Assembly (NCBI RefSeq): GCF_030931715.1
Contig: NZ_CP133261.1
Location: 2,520,643-2,584,642 of the forward strand
Direction of reading: 5' to 3'
Length of the DNA: 64,000 nucleotides
DNA from: Tissierella sp. MB52-C2
GTDB lineage: Bacteria; Bacillota; Clostridia; Tissierellales; Tissierellaceae
The notes beneath the pieces are model-generated. The model saw nothing but the letters and a program-made list of their open reading frames with translations, ran no database searches and was not told where the DNA came from. Each line of letters opens with the position of its first letter. Position 1 is the stretch's first letter. Shown here one piece after another: positions 18,418 to 26,418 of this stretch. The position numbers and the translations under genes were made by a program.

Positions 18418-19038
18418 CTATGCACCTATTAATTCACTAAAAAAGTTATATGCTTCAATAAGCCAAGGATGTAATACTTTTAGATTAGATTTATTTTCAT
18501 ATAAATATTTTATAAAAATAAATACTCCATGTTCCAATGATTTTTCTAAACCATTTTTTACATTATCTAAATAAGGTGGTATTCCCTTCTGATCCCATTT
18601 TAATTTATCTGCAATAAACAAAATCATTTCTAGTCTAGTTGGATTACTCTTTAGTGTTGTATGACAACAAATAGCGCTTAGAATTTCTTCATTTGTTATT
18701 CCAAATAATATATTGGCAATTTCTCTAGATATTTTTTGATGAATGATGGAGGGAAATTCCCTCTCCTCATCTAAAATATCTATATCTAAAGACTCTGCAA
18801 TCTCTATCTTCTTATGGTCTGGGATAATAGCACTAATATCATGTAAGGCACCTGCTATTCTTGCACTGGTACAGTTTTCTCCAAGTAAATCTGCAAGTCG
18901 TTCTGCCTCAACTGCTACATTCTTTGAATGCTCAGCAACAATATGTTTTTCATACTTATAAAGTAGATTAATGCCATCTTCAACTATATTTCCTGTAATC
19001 TCTAACTGCTCCTTCAATTCCATTAAAGTTGGATGCAT
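18418..19038 (-). CDS. YqeK-like HD-domain phosphohydrolase
   Basis: About 206 aa from the ATG at 19038, chosen because AGGGAG lies 8 bp upstream; a longer frame reaches 19131 without a ribosome site. HD-domain metal ligands are visible: an early His (KHIVAEH), the HD pair in AGALHD, and IADKL with the final Asp. The IIHQKISREIA and CCHTTLKSN segments match the symmetrical Ap4A hydrolase YqeK. It probably hydrolyses dinucleoside tetraphosphates. A paralogue lies at 45405-46007. Confidence 0.75.
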   Translation of the reverse strand: MHPTLMELKEQLEITGNIVEDGINLLYKYEKHIVAEHSKNVAVEAERLADLLGENCTSARIAGALHDISAIIPDHKKIEIAESLDIDILDEEREFPSIIHQKISREIANILFGITNEEILSAICCHTTLKSNPTRLEMILFIADKLKWDQKGIPPYLDNVKNGLEKSLEHGVFIFIKYLYENKSNLKVLHPWLIEAYNFFSELIGA

Positions 19039-19187
19039 ACAAGCTCCCTTTTCTATTCTATTTTCTATAACTCTCTCTCCTATCCTTAAATATAGTATAA
19101 TATTCAAGTACCATTCACCAATTCGATACATATATACTTTCTCTTAGATTCATCTGTAAAAGTATATAAGCTTACTTTAATTGGCTT

Positions 19188-19949
19188 TTATAGCATTTGA
19201 CTTCTTATTTCTTCTTCATTTTTAACCATAAATTTATAGCTCTTGTCCATAAATTTATCTATGGAATTATCTTTATATATTTCATCTAGATAATCATATA
19301 ATAGCCTTCCACCAATATTCATTTTATAAAAATAAGGATAGGCATTTCCATTTTTATGGTATGGATTGATTTTATCAAGTTCTTTATCTTTAAGGATTTG
19401 TTCTACTACAGCCTCACTTAAAATCCAAATTAAACTAGGAGATTCGTATTGTTCATAGGAGTCCTTATATTTTTGATTCCATAAATAAAACCATAGATAA
19501 TGAACAATCTCATGTAGTGCTGAACCTATTGAACCCGCATCGCTATTCATATAAAACACATCAAAGGTATGTTCTTTTAAGTATCTAGGACTTATAGGAT
19601 TTAATGTTATATTACATACTAAATCATTGAAAACTTCTCTAGTATCAAATTCAAAGATCGAAGAAAAACGCTCATTAATTAATTTTTCGTATCTATTCCA
19701 ATTTTCTTGATATGAAATAACTTTGCTTTGTATTTCTTTTTCTCTTGATTTATATAATTCAAGAACTGTTCCTAAAATTTCTTCAATAATATTCTTATTA
19801 TCACTACTCTTATTAAACAAGCCTTTGAACTCTATCAATTCAGGAAAGAAATGAAATATTGGCTCACTCCAAAACTCATCCTGTTTTATAAACTCTGAAA
19901 TTGATTCCGCAGAATATTTGTATCCTGGATCTTTATATATCAACTTCAT
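19188..19949 (-). CDS. Zincin-like protein with HExxH motif
   Basis: About 253 aa from the ATG at 19949, which has AAAGGAGGG upstream; the ORF also extends eight codons further. ALHEIVHYLW near residue 143 is an HExxH zinc site, and LSEAVVEQIL about 40 residues later could supply the third ligand Glu, as in gluzincins. No signal peptide, so it is probably cytoplasmic. I do not recognise the family. It may be a metallopeptidase, or a protein that keeps the fold without activity. Confidence 0.55.
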   Translation of the reverse strand: MKLIYKDPGYKYSAESISEFIKQDEFWSEPIFHFFPELIEFKGLFNKSSDNKNIIEEILGTVLELYKSREKEIQSKVISYQENWNRYEKLINERFSSIFEFDTREVFNDLVCNITLNPISPRYLKEHTFDVFYMNSDAGSIGSALHEIVHYLWFYLWNQKYKDSYEQYESPSLIWILSEAVVEQILKDKELDKINPYHKNGNAYPYFYKMNIGGRLLYDYLDEIYKDNSIDKFMDKSYKFMVKNEEEIRSQML

Positions 19950-20061
19950 TCTAATACCCTCCTTTAGTCTCAATTTATTTAATTATAATAATTACTCATT
20001 ATTTCATATAATTATATTAATATTTAACTAAAATATATAACCTAAATAATTAAATATCTTC

Positions 20062-20235
20062 CATAATACTATTCTATTTTTCTTTCCAAATTCCTTCTTT
20101 TCCCAAAATCTTTCTTTATTCCTCATTTATTACGATTTATACCAATAAATATTATCTTTAAGTACTAATTTATATACAAAAAAGCCATAATAATCCTCTG
20201 ATTACTATAGCTTTTAATTTACTTACATTTAATTC
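20062..20235. repeat. Dispersed intergenic repeat, copy C, with terminator hairpin
   Basis: Matches copy B block for block, ending in the hairpin AAGCCATAATAATC / GATTACTATAGCTT and a T-rich tail. The hairpin lies immediately 3' of the pyrophosphatase gene on the minus strand, and the rest extends toward the zincin-like gene. All three copies pair a terminator with the same following 100 bp, so a duplicated intergenic block is a better explanation than separate terminators. Confidence 0.7.
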
Positions 20236-21890
20236 TACAATTCTTTAATATTTGTTAATGTAGTTGTAATCGGTGGCACTACTTGTTTTTTTCTTGAAAG
20301 AACTCCTGGTGCATAAAAAGAGTTATTTACAAGAGTTTTTCCAAAGGCTTTAGCCACTAATTCCTTATTTTTTCCTACTACTACCATTTCTGAAGCTTCC
20401 TTAAATATATCTGTTAACATCAGTATAAATATAGAGTATCCTCTTTCCTTTGCTCTTTCTTCCATTAGGGATATTAAGTCAGTTTTCATATCCTTTAAGC
20501 TTTCTGGATCCATTGTATATACTTGTGCTATACCAATATTATCTTCCTCTATGGTAAAGGTTTTGAAATCTTGTTTTAGTAATTCCTGTGGTGTTCTCCC
20601 CACTAAAGAAGTTCCTGCCTTAAACATCTCCATGGCAAATTCCTCCACATCTAAATCTGCAATTCTTGCCAGTCTTTCTAGTATCATTCTATCTACATTA
20701 GTAGATGTAGGAGATTTAAATAACAAAGTATCAGAAATTATGGCAGCAGAAAGTATTCCTGCCATTTTCTTTGAAGGTCTTCTGCCATTTTCAAATAATA
20801 TTGATGCAATTATAGTGGATGTGCTTCCAACAGGTTCATTTCTAAAGTATATTGGATTACCTGTAAACACATCTGCCACCCTATGGTGATCTATAATTTC
20901 CAATATCTCACATTCCTCTAAACCATCTACAGACTGACTTCTTTCATTATGGTCTACTAAGATTACCTTTTTCTTCATACTGGATATTAGGTGATACCTA
21001 GATATTAACCCTACTACTTTATTGTTATTATCATCATCTATGACAGGATATGATCTAAATCTAGTTTGTGACATTGTTTCTCTTACATTGTCTACTAGAT
21101 CATCAAGATTAAACACTATTAAATTATCCCTAGTCATTACATGACTAATGGGAACTGATTGAGCTATTAGCCTAGATGTGGTAAAAGTATCATGGGGTGT
21201 TGATATTATAATTATTCCATTTTCCTCAGCTAAACTTATTATTTCTTCTTCTACTTCTACATTTCCAGTTACAATCATTAATGAAATACCCTTATTGATG
21301 GCTAATTCTTGGGCATCTTTTCTATCTCCACATATGACTATATCATTTTCTTCTATATATCCTCCTATAGATTTAGGCTCCATAGCTAAAACTAAAAGCT
21401 TCCCTGTAATGGACTTCATATTATGTGAAATTATAACTGTCTTAGCAGACAGAGTATCTATAATATTATCTATACTAGTTCCTGATTTTCCCAATATTCC
21501 ATTATCCCAAACATCTATATATGCCCCTATTATATCTGATATAGTTACTATTCCTGTTAATTGCTCGTTTTCATCTATAACTGGAAGACTATTTAAATTG
21601 TTCTTCTTCATTAACTCTAAAGCCATACGAAGCGATATATCTGGACTAATAGGAGCTATTTTATCAAAATTTAAATCTTCAACACTAAGTCTTACTGTTT
21701 CCAAAAGAGTAGGTGCTGAAACTCCAAAGTATTCTAATATAAATTTAGTTTCTCTATTGATTTCTCCAAGTCTTACAGGAATAGCATTAATATCTCCGTT
21801 GGCATTTTTATACTCTGCATATGCTAAGGCTGCACATATAGAATCTGAATCAGGATTTTTATGTCCTGTTATGTATACTGTTTCCTTCAT
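20235..21890 (-). CDS. CBS/DRTGG-containing manganese-dependent inorganic pyrophosphatase
   Basis: 551 aa. The DHH-type catalytic part is split. HKNPDSDSI at the N-terminus binds Mn, and DHN plus DHH motifs occur after residue 310. Two CBS domains (about 75-130 and 250-305) flank a DRTGG domain (about 135-240), the layout of nucleotide-regulated family II pyrophosphatases of Clostridia. The C-terminal DHHA2 part ends near RKKQV. It hydrolyses pyrophosphate in the cytosol under adenine-nucleotide control. ATG after AAGGAGGTTAAGT. Confidence 0.92.
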   Translation of the reverse strand: MKETVYITGHKNPDSDSICAALAYAEYKNANGDINAIPVRLGEINRETKFILEYFGVSAPTLLETVRLSVEDLNFDKIAPISPDISLRMALELMKKNNLNSLPVIDENEQLTGIVTISDIIGAYIDVWDNGILGKSGTSIDNIIDTLSAKTVIISHNMKSITGKLLVLAMEPKSIGGYIEENDIVICGDRKDAQELAINKGISLMIVTGNVEVEEEIISLAEENGIIIISTPHDTFTTSRLIAQSVPISHVMTRDNLIVFNLDDLVDNVRETMSQTRFRSYPVIDDDNNNKVVGLISRYHLISSMKKKVILVDHNERSQSVDGLEECEILEIIDHHRVADVFTGNPIYFRNEPVGSTSTIIASILFENGRRPSKKMAGILSAAIISDTLLFKSPTSTNVDRMILERLARIADLDVEEFAMEMFKAGTSLVGRTPQELLKQDFKTFTIEEDNIGIAQVYTMDPESLKDMKTDLISLMEERAKERGYSIFILMLTDIFKEASEMVVVGKNKELVAKAFGKTLVNNSFYAPGVLSRKKQVVPPITTTLTNIKEL

Positions 21891-21963
21891 ACTTAACCTC
21901 CTTTTAATCCTTATCTTTTGTTATGTAATAATATTATATCATTTAATCTCTAATATCAAAGTA

Positions 21964-21990
21964 TAAAAAGCTGATGGTAACCATCAGCTA
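21964..21990 (-). terminator. Rho-independent terminator of the glutaredoxin-like gene
   Basis: Arms AGCTGATGG / CCATCAGCT around a TAA loop. On the minus strand the hairpin is followed by a run of five T. It lies 3 bp after the TAG of the glutaredoxin-like gene. Confidence 0.85.
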
Positions 21991-21992
21991 TA

Positions 21993-22250
21993 CTATATTT
22001 CTAATTCATTATAGTCAAATATAATTTGTTCACCATCATTTACTACTATACAAGGTAGACCTACTTTTCCAGCCTCCTTAATTTCATTGAATACTTCATA
22101 GTTATCTCTATATTTTAAAAACATCTTTAAATTCAACATATTTTCACTAATATCTAGATATACAAATTTAACATCATGATTGGAAAGATACTCTTTCGCT
22201 GGTTCACATCCTGGTCAGTGTTTACTTCCAAATACTATTATTTTTTTCAT
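21993..22250 (-). CDS. Glutaredoxin-like selenoprotein (predicted Sec at codon 12)
   Basis: 85 residues if the in-frame TGA at 22215-22217 is read through. The text MKKIIVFGSKH-(TGA)-PGCEPAKEYL places the TGA exactly at the first position of a CPxC redox motif. The same frame then continues through a full small glutaredoxin fold, including the cis-Pro loop VGLPCIVV, to TAG. Starting 17 nt after the TGA, GAAAG/CTTTC (22193-22197 and 22183-22187) form a stem with loop AGTAT. The G at loop position 2 is 24 nt after the TGA, within the usual bacterial SECIS geometry. GGAGGG precedes the ATG. Likely a cytosolic thiol/selenol oxidoreductase. A nonsense mutation is the alternative. Confidence 0.8.
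22183..22217 (-). promoter_or_regulatory. Candidate bacterial SECIS element after in-frame TGA
   Basis: TGA (22215-22217), a 17-nt spacer, a 5-bp stem GAAAG/CTTTC and a 5-nt loop AGTAT with G in position 2. The geometry agrees with the published bacterial SECIS consensus as I remember it: a short stem, a G among the first two loop bases, and that G 16-37 nt from the TGA. A 5-bp stem is short, so the coding context is the stronger evidence. Confidence 0.6.
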
Positions 22251-22315
22251 TACTTTCCCTCCAATTTAAATTATATATCCAATTATATACTTTTCAGAAG
22301 ATTATTTCTATACTT

Positions 22316-23419
22316 CTACTTTAATCTTTTTCTTCTGAAAAAATACACTATTAGCATGATTAATGGAATAACTATACTAGCTATAATAGATACTATAGAA
22401 AAAATTGTATTAAAAGGATTTGGTACTGCTAATATAGATCGTCTATCCTTTATAAAAATTACTGAAATAAATATTATAATAGATATTGGAATAATAAATA
22501 TCTGATTTTTCCTATTTATCAACTCTCCTAAAGCTACAGTAGTAAAATAAAAATAACCTGCAATTTTTAGGGTATTTCCCATTATCCAGGATGTTATATA
22601 TAATAAGTCAAACCCTTGAATTTCTCCTATTTGAAGTATTCTAGTAAATGTTAGAAATGGAAAGTTTACGTGTTTTGCAAACTCTATACCTAAAGTTAGT
22701 TGAGTAGGTATTAGAAACAATATAAATATTAAGATCGAGTATATTATAGACTTTACGAATATCCTGTTTAAATCCTTTTTGTTTTCCAAATTAGGTGTTA
22801 CCATAACCAATATTAATATGTCATAAAACTTTAAAGAAGTTTCTATAGCACCTAAATTTATTTCTCCAAATGTAGAATCCATAAAAACTGGTAGTAACTC
22901 ATTAATATTATAGTTTTTATATCCTAATCCTACAATCAAAAAAATAATTATTATTACAATAGGAATTATTATTTCACCAAGTCTAGCTATATTTCTTAAA
23001 CCTCTGGAGGAAATATATGCACAAGTTAATATTATAATTGAAGCAGTAAACCAGGTAGGAGTCGCTGGAAATAAGGAAGCATCTAATATTTCAACTAATG
23101 TACTAACAATTATAGTACTGGAAAATAAAAATGTAAGAAAATAAAATACTCCTATTATCCCTCCAATAAATCTTCCCATAATCTTATTTGCGAACTCCAA
23201 TAAATTTAATTTATTAAACTTATTGCTTAGATAAATTAGAGGTAAATTAAATATTATGGTGTAGCCAATTGATAACAAAGTTGATATCCAAACATCTTGA
23301 TTAGCCGGAACAGTATTCACTGCTGGCATGTAAGTTAGTCCTACCATTATTCTATATAATACCATTAAGAGTAGTATCTGATTATAAGCTACTTTATTTC
23401 TTGCCTTTATATTTTCCAT
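22316..23419 (-). CDS. gerKB: Spore germination protein, GerKB type (GerAB/ArcD/ProY transporter family)
   Basis: 367 aa with about ten hydrophobic segments, the APC-like fold of GerAB/GerKB subunits. The N-terminus (NQILLLMVLYRIMVGLTYMP) and the loop DVWISTLLSIGYTIIFNLPLIYLS are typical. It sits in the spore inner membrane and is thought to recognise the germinant. It is the last gene of a three-gene operon, 1 bp after gerKC. Start follows AAGGTGAAATAAT. Confidence 0.9.
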   Translation of the reverse strand: MENIKARNKVAYNQILLLMVLYRIMVGLTYMPAVNTVPANQDVWISTLLSIGYTIIFNLPLIYLSNKFNKLNLLEFANKIMGRFIGGIIGVFYFLTFLFSSTIIVSTLVEILDASLFPATPTWFTASIIILTCAYISSRGLRNIARLGEIIIPIVIIIIFLIVGLGYKNYNINELLPVFMDSTFGEINLGAIETSLKFYDILILVMVTPNLENKKDLNRIFVKSIIYSILIFILFLIPTQLTLGIEFAKHVNFPFLTFTRILQIGEIQGFDLLYITSWIMGNTLKIAGYFYFTTVALGELINRKNQIFIIPISIIIFISVIFIKDRRSILAVPNPFNTIFSIVSIIASIVIPLIMLIVYFFRRKRLK

Positions 23420-23420
23420 A

Positions 23421-24629
23421 TTATTTCACCTTTACTCTATTAATTGGTGTGTTTATTAATCCTGTCCTTATTATATTAGTGTCGACTTCTATCTGAAACT
23501 CTGCTTCTGAAAATATTTCATCCCAATTATTCTCTATTTCCTTCCATAGTTTCGGATACTTCCTATGAAATACTAGACCAAAACCGAAGATATCTAATTT
23601 ATGAACCTCTTGCCCTTTTCTTAATGCCTCTTTGAGCGCTTCTTCTATAGCCTTAGAACAGGCTTCTTCCATTTTTTTAATATTTTCTTCCTTGGATATA
23701 TCTATATCACCTACTACTTCCCCAAGGGAAGATCTTAACTTGATTTTTGTCTTAAGTATTATTTTTCCATCTAATATTTCTACATCATTTTTAGTTTTAT
23801 TGTTAATTATATATACAGAACTTAAACTATTAGACTTGCCCTCATTTTTTAAAGGTATTGGTGTAGGAAATGTTACAATCCCCATTTTTACATTATCCAT
23901 AAAAAAGTTTAGAGCCTTAGTATCATTTCCGTTTAAATATCCTACCAAGCTATCTTTATCAAATATGGCAGACCCTAAGATTGATAATTCATATTCTGAA
24001 GCCTTACTTGCACTTGCAGATTTATCAACTATTTCTCTTTTTCTTTTTTGTATTATTCCCACTACTGGATGATGTCCTTTATGATAATGGTGTTTTATAT
24101 AATCTATAAAATTAGTATCCATTGCTTTTGGGTTACTATTTGTATTTCTAACAAGATTTAGTATATAGTTTGCGGGCATTTGTTCTAATCCCGGATTAAT
24201 ACCCATTACATCATAGGCCTTAGACCCTTTCGCAACTAAAATATACGATGTTTCTCTTTGCTCCCTATCTCTAAATAATTCATCTATATGATCAATTAAT
24301 CCTTGCTTCGCAAACTCCTCTCCAAAGATGACAATCTTATTATGGGAAGCAAATACACGACGGTCAAACTTCAATGTTATATCTCTAAAAGCTTCAAGCA
24401 TATTATTTCCAACGCCCTGCACATATTTTACAGAAACATCTTGCTCCATATTAGATTCCTGTGCCGAAATGGGTTTTATAAATCCTACTGTCAATAATAC
24501 TTTGTCATTTTCCATATCAACACCCATGATTAACGAGATACCAAGTTTATTTAATTCTTTAGAATCCCAGCATCCTGTAAGAAATAATACCAATATAACC
24601 AATATATTTAGAAAAATAATCTTCTTCAT
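23421..24629 (-). CDS. gerKC: Spore germination lipoprotein, GerKC type (Ger(x)C family)
   Basis: 402 aa. The signal peptide ends in a lipobox LFLTGC near residue 19, followed by WDSKELNKLGISLIMGVD, the classic Ger(x)C N-terminus. Middle and C-terminal regions carry the three-domain mixed alpha/beta layout, including a long helical KAIEEALKEALRKGQEVHKLDIFGFG. It is anchored to the outer face of the spore inner membrane and works with GerKA and GerKB. It follows gerKA with 4 bp between. Confidence 0.92.
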   Translation of the reverse strand: MKKIIFLNILVILVLFLTGCWDSKELNKLGISLIMGVDMENDKVLLTVGFIKPISAQESNMEQDVSVKYVQGVGNNMLEAFRDITLKFDRRVFASHNKIVIFGEEFAKQGLIDHIDELFRDREQRETSYILVAKGSKAYDVMGINPGLEQMPANYILNLVRNTNSNPKAMDTNFIDYIKHHYHKGHHPVVGIIQKRKREIVDKSASASKASEYELSILGSAIFDKDSLVGYLNGNDTKALNFFMDNVKMGIVTFPTPIPLKNEGKSNSLSSVYIINNKTKNDVEILDGKIILKTKIKLRSSLGEVVGDIDISKEENIKKMEEACSKAIEEALKEALRKGQEVHKLDIFGFGLVFHRKYPKLWKEIENNWDEIFSEAEFQIEVDTNIIRTGLINTPINRVKVK

Positions 24630-24633
24630 ATAT

Positions 24634-26076
24634 TTATCTCTCCCTATTTATATTTTGCCTTTTAAGATTATTCTTTTCTATTCCCGCTGGTCTAAATATA
24701 AATTTCCATATAGGTGCTCTTGTAAATGTGTCCTTTGTAAGACCTTCCATATTCCTAGGAGCTATAGGCCAACAGTAAGGTATACCAAAGGAATCTAGGG
24801 ATACCATATAGGCGGTTATAATCATAAATCCACAAGTAACCCCATAAAGGCCTGAGACTCCACCTAATAGTATAATAATAAATCTTAGTACAACGATTCC
24901 TTGTACTAATTCTGGAATAATGAATTCTGATATAGCTGACGCTGAAACTACAATTACTGTAAGTCCGCTTACTATTCCTGCCTGAACGGCTGCTTGACCT
25001 AATATCAATGCTCCAACTATACTTACTGTATTACCAATATTTTTAGGAAGTCTAAGTCCCGATTCCTTTGTTAATTCTAGTGCCAAAGTTAGTAGGAATA
25101 CCTCTATCATTATGGGGAAAGGCGCCCCTTCCCTTGCTCCCGCTGCACTTATTAACAATGGAGTAGGAATCATTTCCTGATGATAAAGTTGTAAAGCTAC
25201 AAATACTCCAGGTAAATATACAGTTACCATCATGGCAAAGTATCTTAATAGCCTTAAAAAAGAAGCATAATAAGGCCTTAAATAATAATCCTCACTTGCC
25301 ATTAATCCTTCTACAAAAAGTTTAGGAATGGTCAAAACATGAGGTGTCCCATCAGTAAGTATGGCAACTCTACCTTCCAAAATCTTAGCCGCTATTATAT
25401 CAGGTTTTTCCACATTTCCAATTGTTGAAAACATGGATCTTGGGCTATCTTCTATAAGTTCTTCTATATATCCACTTTCCAATATAGCATCTATATTTAT
25501 TTTCTCTAGTCTTTTTCTGACTTCATCTAAGACATCCTCATTTACAATTCCCTTAATATAAGCTAGACTAACAGAAGTTCTAGTCTGTTTTCCTAGAATA
25601 TAATCCTCGAATACTAGGTTGTTATTTCTCAAAATCCTCCTTACAAGCACTTTATTTACTGATATATCCTCTATGAATCCTTCCTTTGGTCCTCTGACAA
25701 CTGATTCTGAACCTGGTTCTTCTATATTTCGCTTTGCCCATTTACTTATTTCAACTGTATAGCCAATATTTATACCTTCCATAAATAAGGCTATCATTCC
25801 GTTTGGAAGCCGATCTATTATATTTTCCATTGAATTTGTTTTTTCAATTTGAGAAATAAAAATAGTTCTTTTAAAATTTTCAGGCTTTTCTAATCTAAGT
25901 ATTAAAGGTTTTAATATATCTCTATCAAAAATATCTCTATCTATGAAGCCTTCGAAATATACTGCCATCATCTTTATATTAGAGTTAGTTTCAAATTCAT
26001 AGGCTACCAAATCTCCAGTACTATGGAAAGCATTTATTATATTTTCTCTATTCTCTCTTATACTTTTCGAAATCAT
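24634..26076 (-). CDS. gerKA: Spore germination protein, GerKA type
   Basis: 480 aa. The N-terminal cytosolic domain (about 1-235) contains the PEN-type EGFIEDISVNKVLVRRILRNNNL segment and GYIEELIEDSPRSMFST. Then four to five membrane segments carry PTPLLISAAGAREGAPFP and GGVSGLYG, hallmark stretches of GerAA/GerKA. These proteins assemble into an oligomeric channel in the spore inner membrane. First gene of the operon gerKA-gerKC-gerKB. ATG at 26076 follows AGGATGATATGA. Confidence 0.93.
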   Translation of the reverse strand: MISKSIRENRENIINAFHSTGDLVAYEFETNSNIKMMAVYFEGFIDRDIFDRDILKPLILRLEKPENFKRTIFISQIEKTNSMENIIDRLPNGMIALFMEGINIGYTVEISKWAKRNIEEPGSESVVRGPKEGFIEDISVNKVLVRRILRNNNLVFEDYILGKQTRTSVSLAYIKGIVNEDVLDEVRKRLEKINIDAILESGYIEELIEDSPRSMFSTIGNVEKPDIIAAKILEGRVAILTDGTPHVLTIPKLFVEGLMASEDYYLRPYYASFLRLLRYFAMMVTVYLPGVFVALQLYHQEMIPTPLLISAAGAREGAPFPIMIEVFLLTLALELTKESGLRLPKNIGNTVSIVGALILGQAAVQAGIVSGLTVIVVSASAISEFIIPELVQGIVVLRFIIILLGGVSGLYGVTCGFMIITAYMVSLDSFGIPYCWPIAPRNMEGLTKDTFTRAPIWKFIFRPAGIEKNNLKRQNINRER

Positions 26077-26181
26077 TCATATCATCCTTTATAGTAGAGT
26101 TATGGTTATTATTGCCAAGTCTTATTTTATTATTTAATAAATAGTAATATTAAAAAATTTACTATTATAACAAAGCAAAAT

Positions 26182-26222
26182 AAAAAACAACTCTAGAACA
26201 TAAAACTTCTAAAGTTGTTTTC
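26182..26222 (-). terminator. Rho-independent terminator
   Basis: Arms AACAACT-TAGAA / TTCTA-AGTTGTT with one mismatch. On the minus strand it is followed by a six-T run. It separates the flavocytochrome gene from gerKA. The 26,077-26,418 interval holds this and a second hairpin, and no gene that I can see. Confidence 0.75.
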
Positions 26223-26358
26223 TAATATACAGAATGTATATTAATCCCTCAAATTGTCCTACTGTATAGCCATTTTATATTTAAATATATCTACTATCTT
26301 CCCTCACTCTCTTCTTAGATAGTTCATTATTCAGAATAAAGCCTCAATAAATAGTTCT

Positions 26359-26395
26359 AAAGGCTCTTCCAATAATCTGGAAGAGCCTTTTATTA
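26359..26395. terminator. Hairpin 3' of the flavocytochrome gene
   Basis: Perfect 12-bp arms AAAGGCTCTTCC / GGAAGAGCCTTT with an 8-nt loop, about 30 bp after the stop of the flavocytochrome gene. The T-run is better on the plus strand (TTTTATT) than on the minus, so it may act weakly, with 26,182-26,222 as the main terminator. Confidence 0.65.
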
Positions 26396-26418
26396 TCTTA
26401 ATTTTTTATGTTTAAACG

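Noticed and set aside
1-20000. Integron-like cassette array
   Set aside because: Gene content and orientation are suggestive, but I found no integrase and no attC-like paired sites between most genes; the three-copy repeat is not at every junction.
20551-21966. Long plus-strand open frames opposite the pyrophosphatase gene
   Set aside because: They are shadows of the coding strand: no ribosome sites, hydrophobic low-complexity translations, and the minus frame encodes a complete known enzyme.
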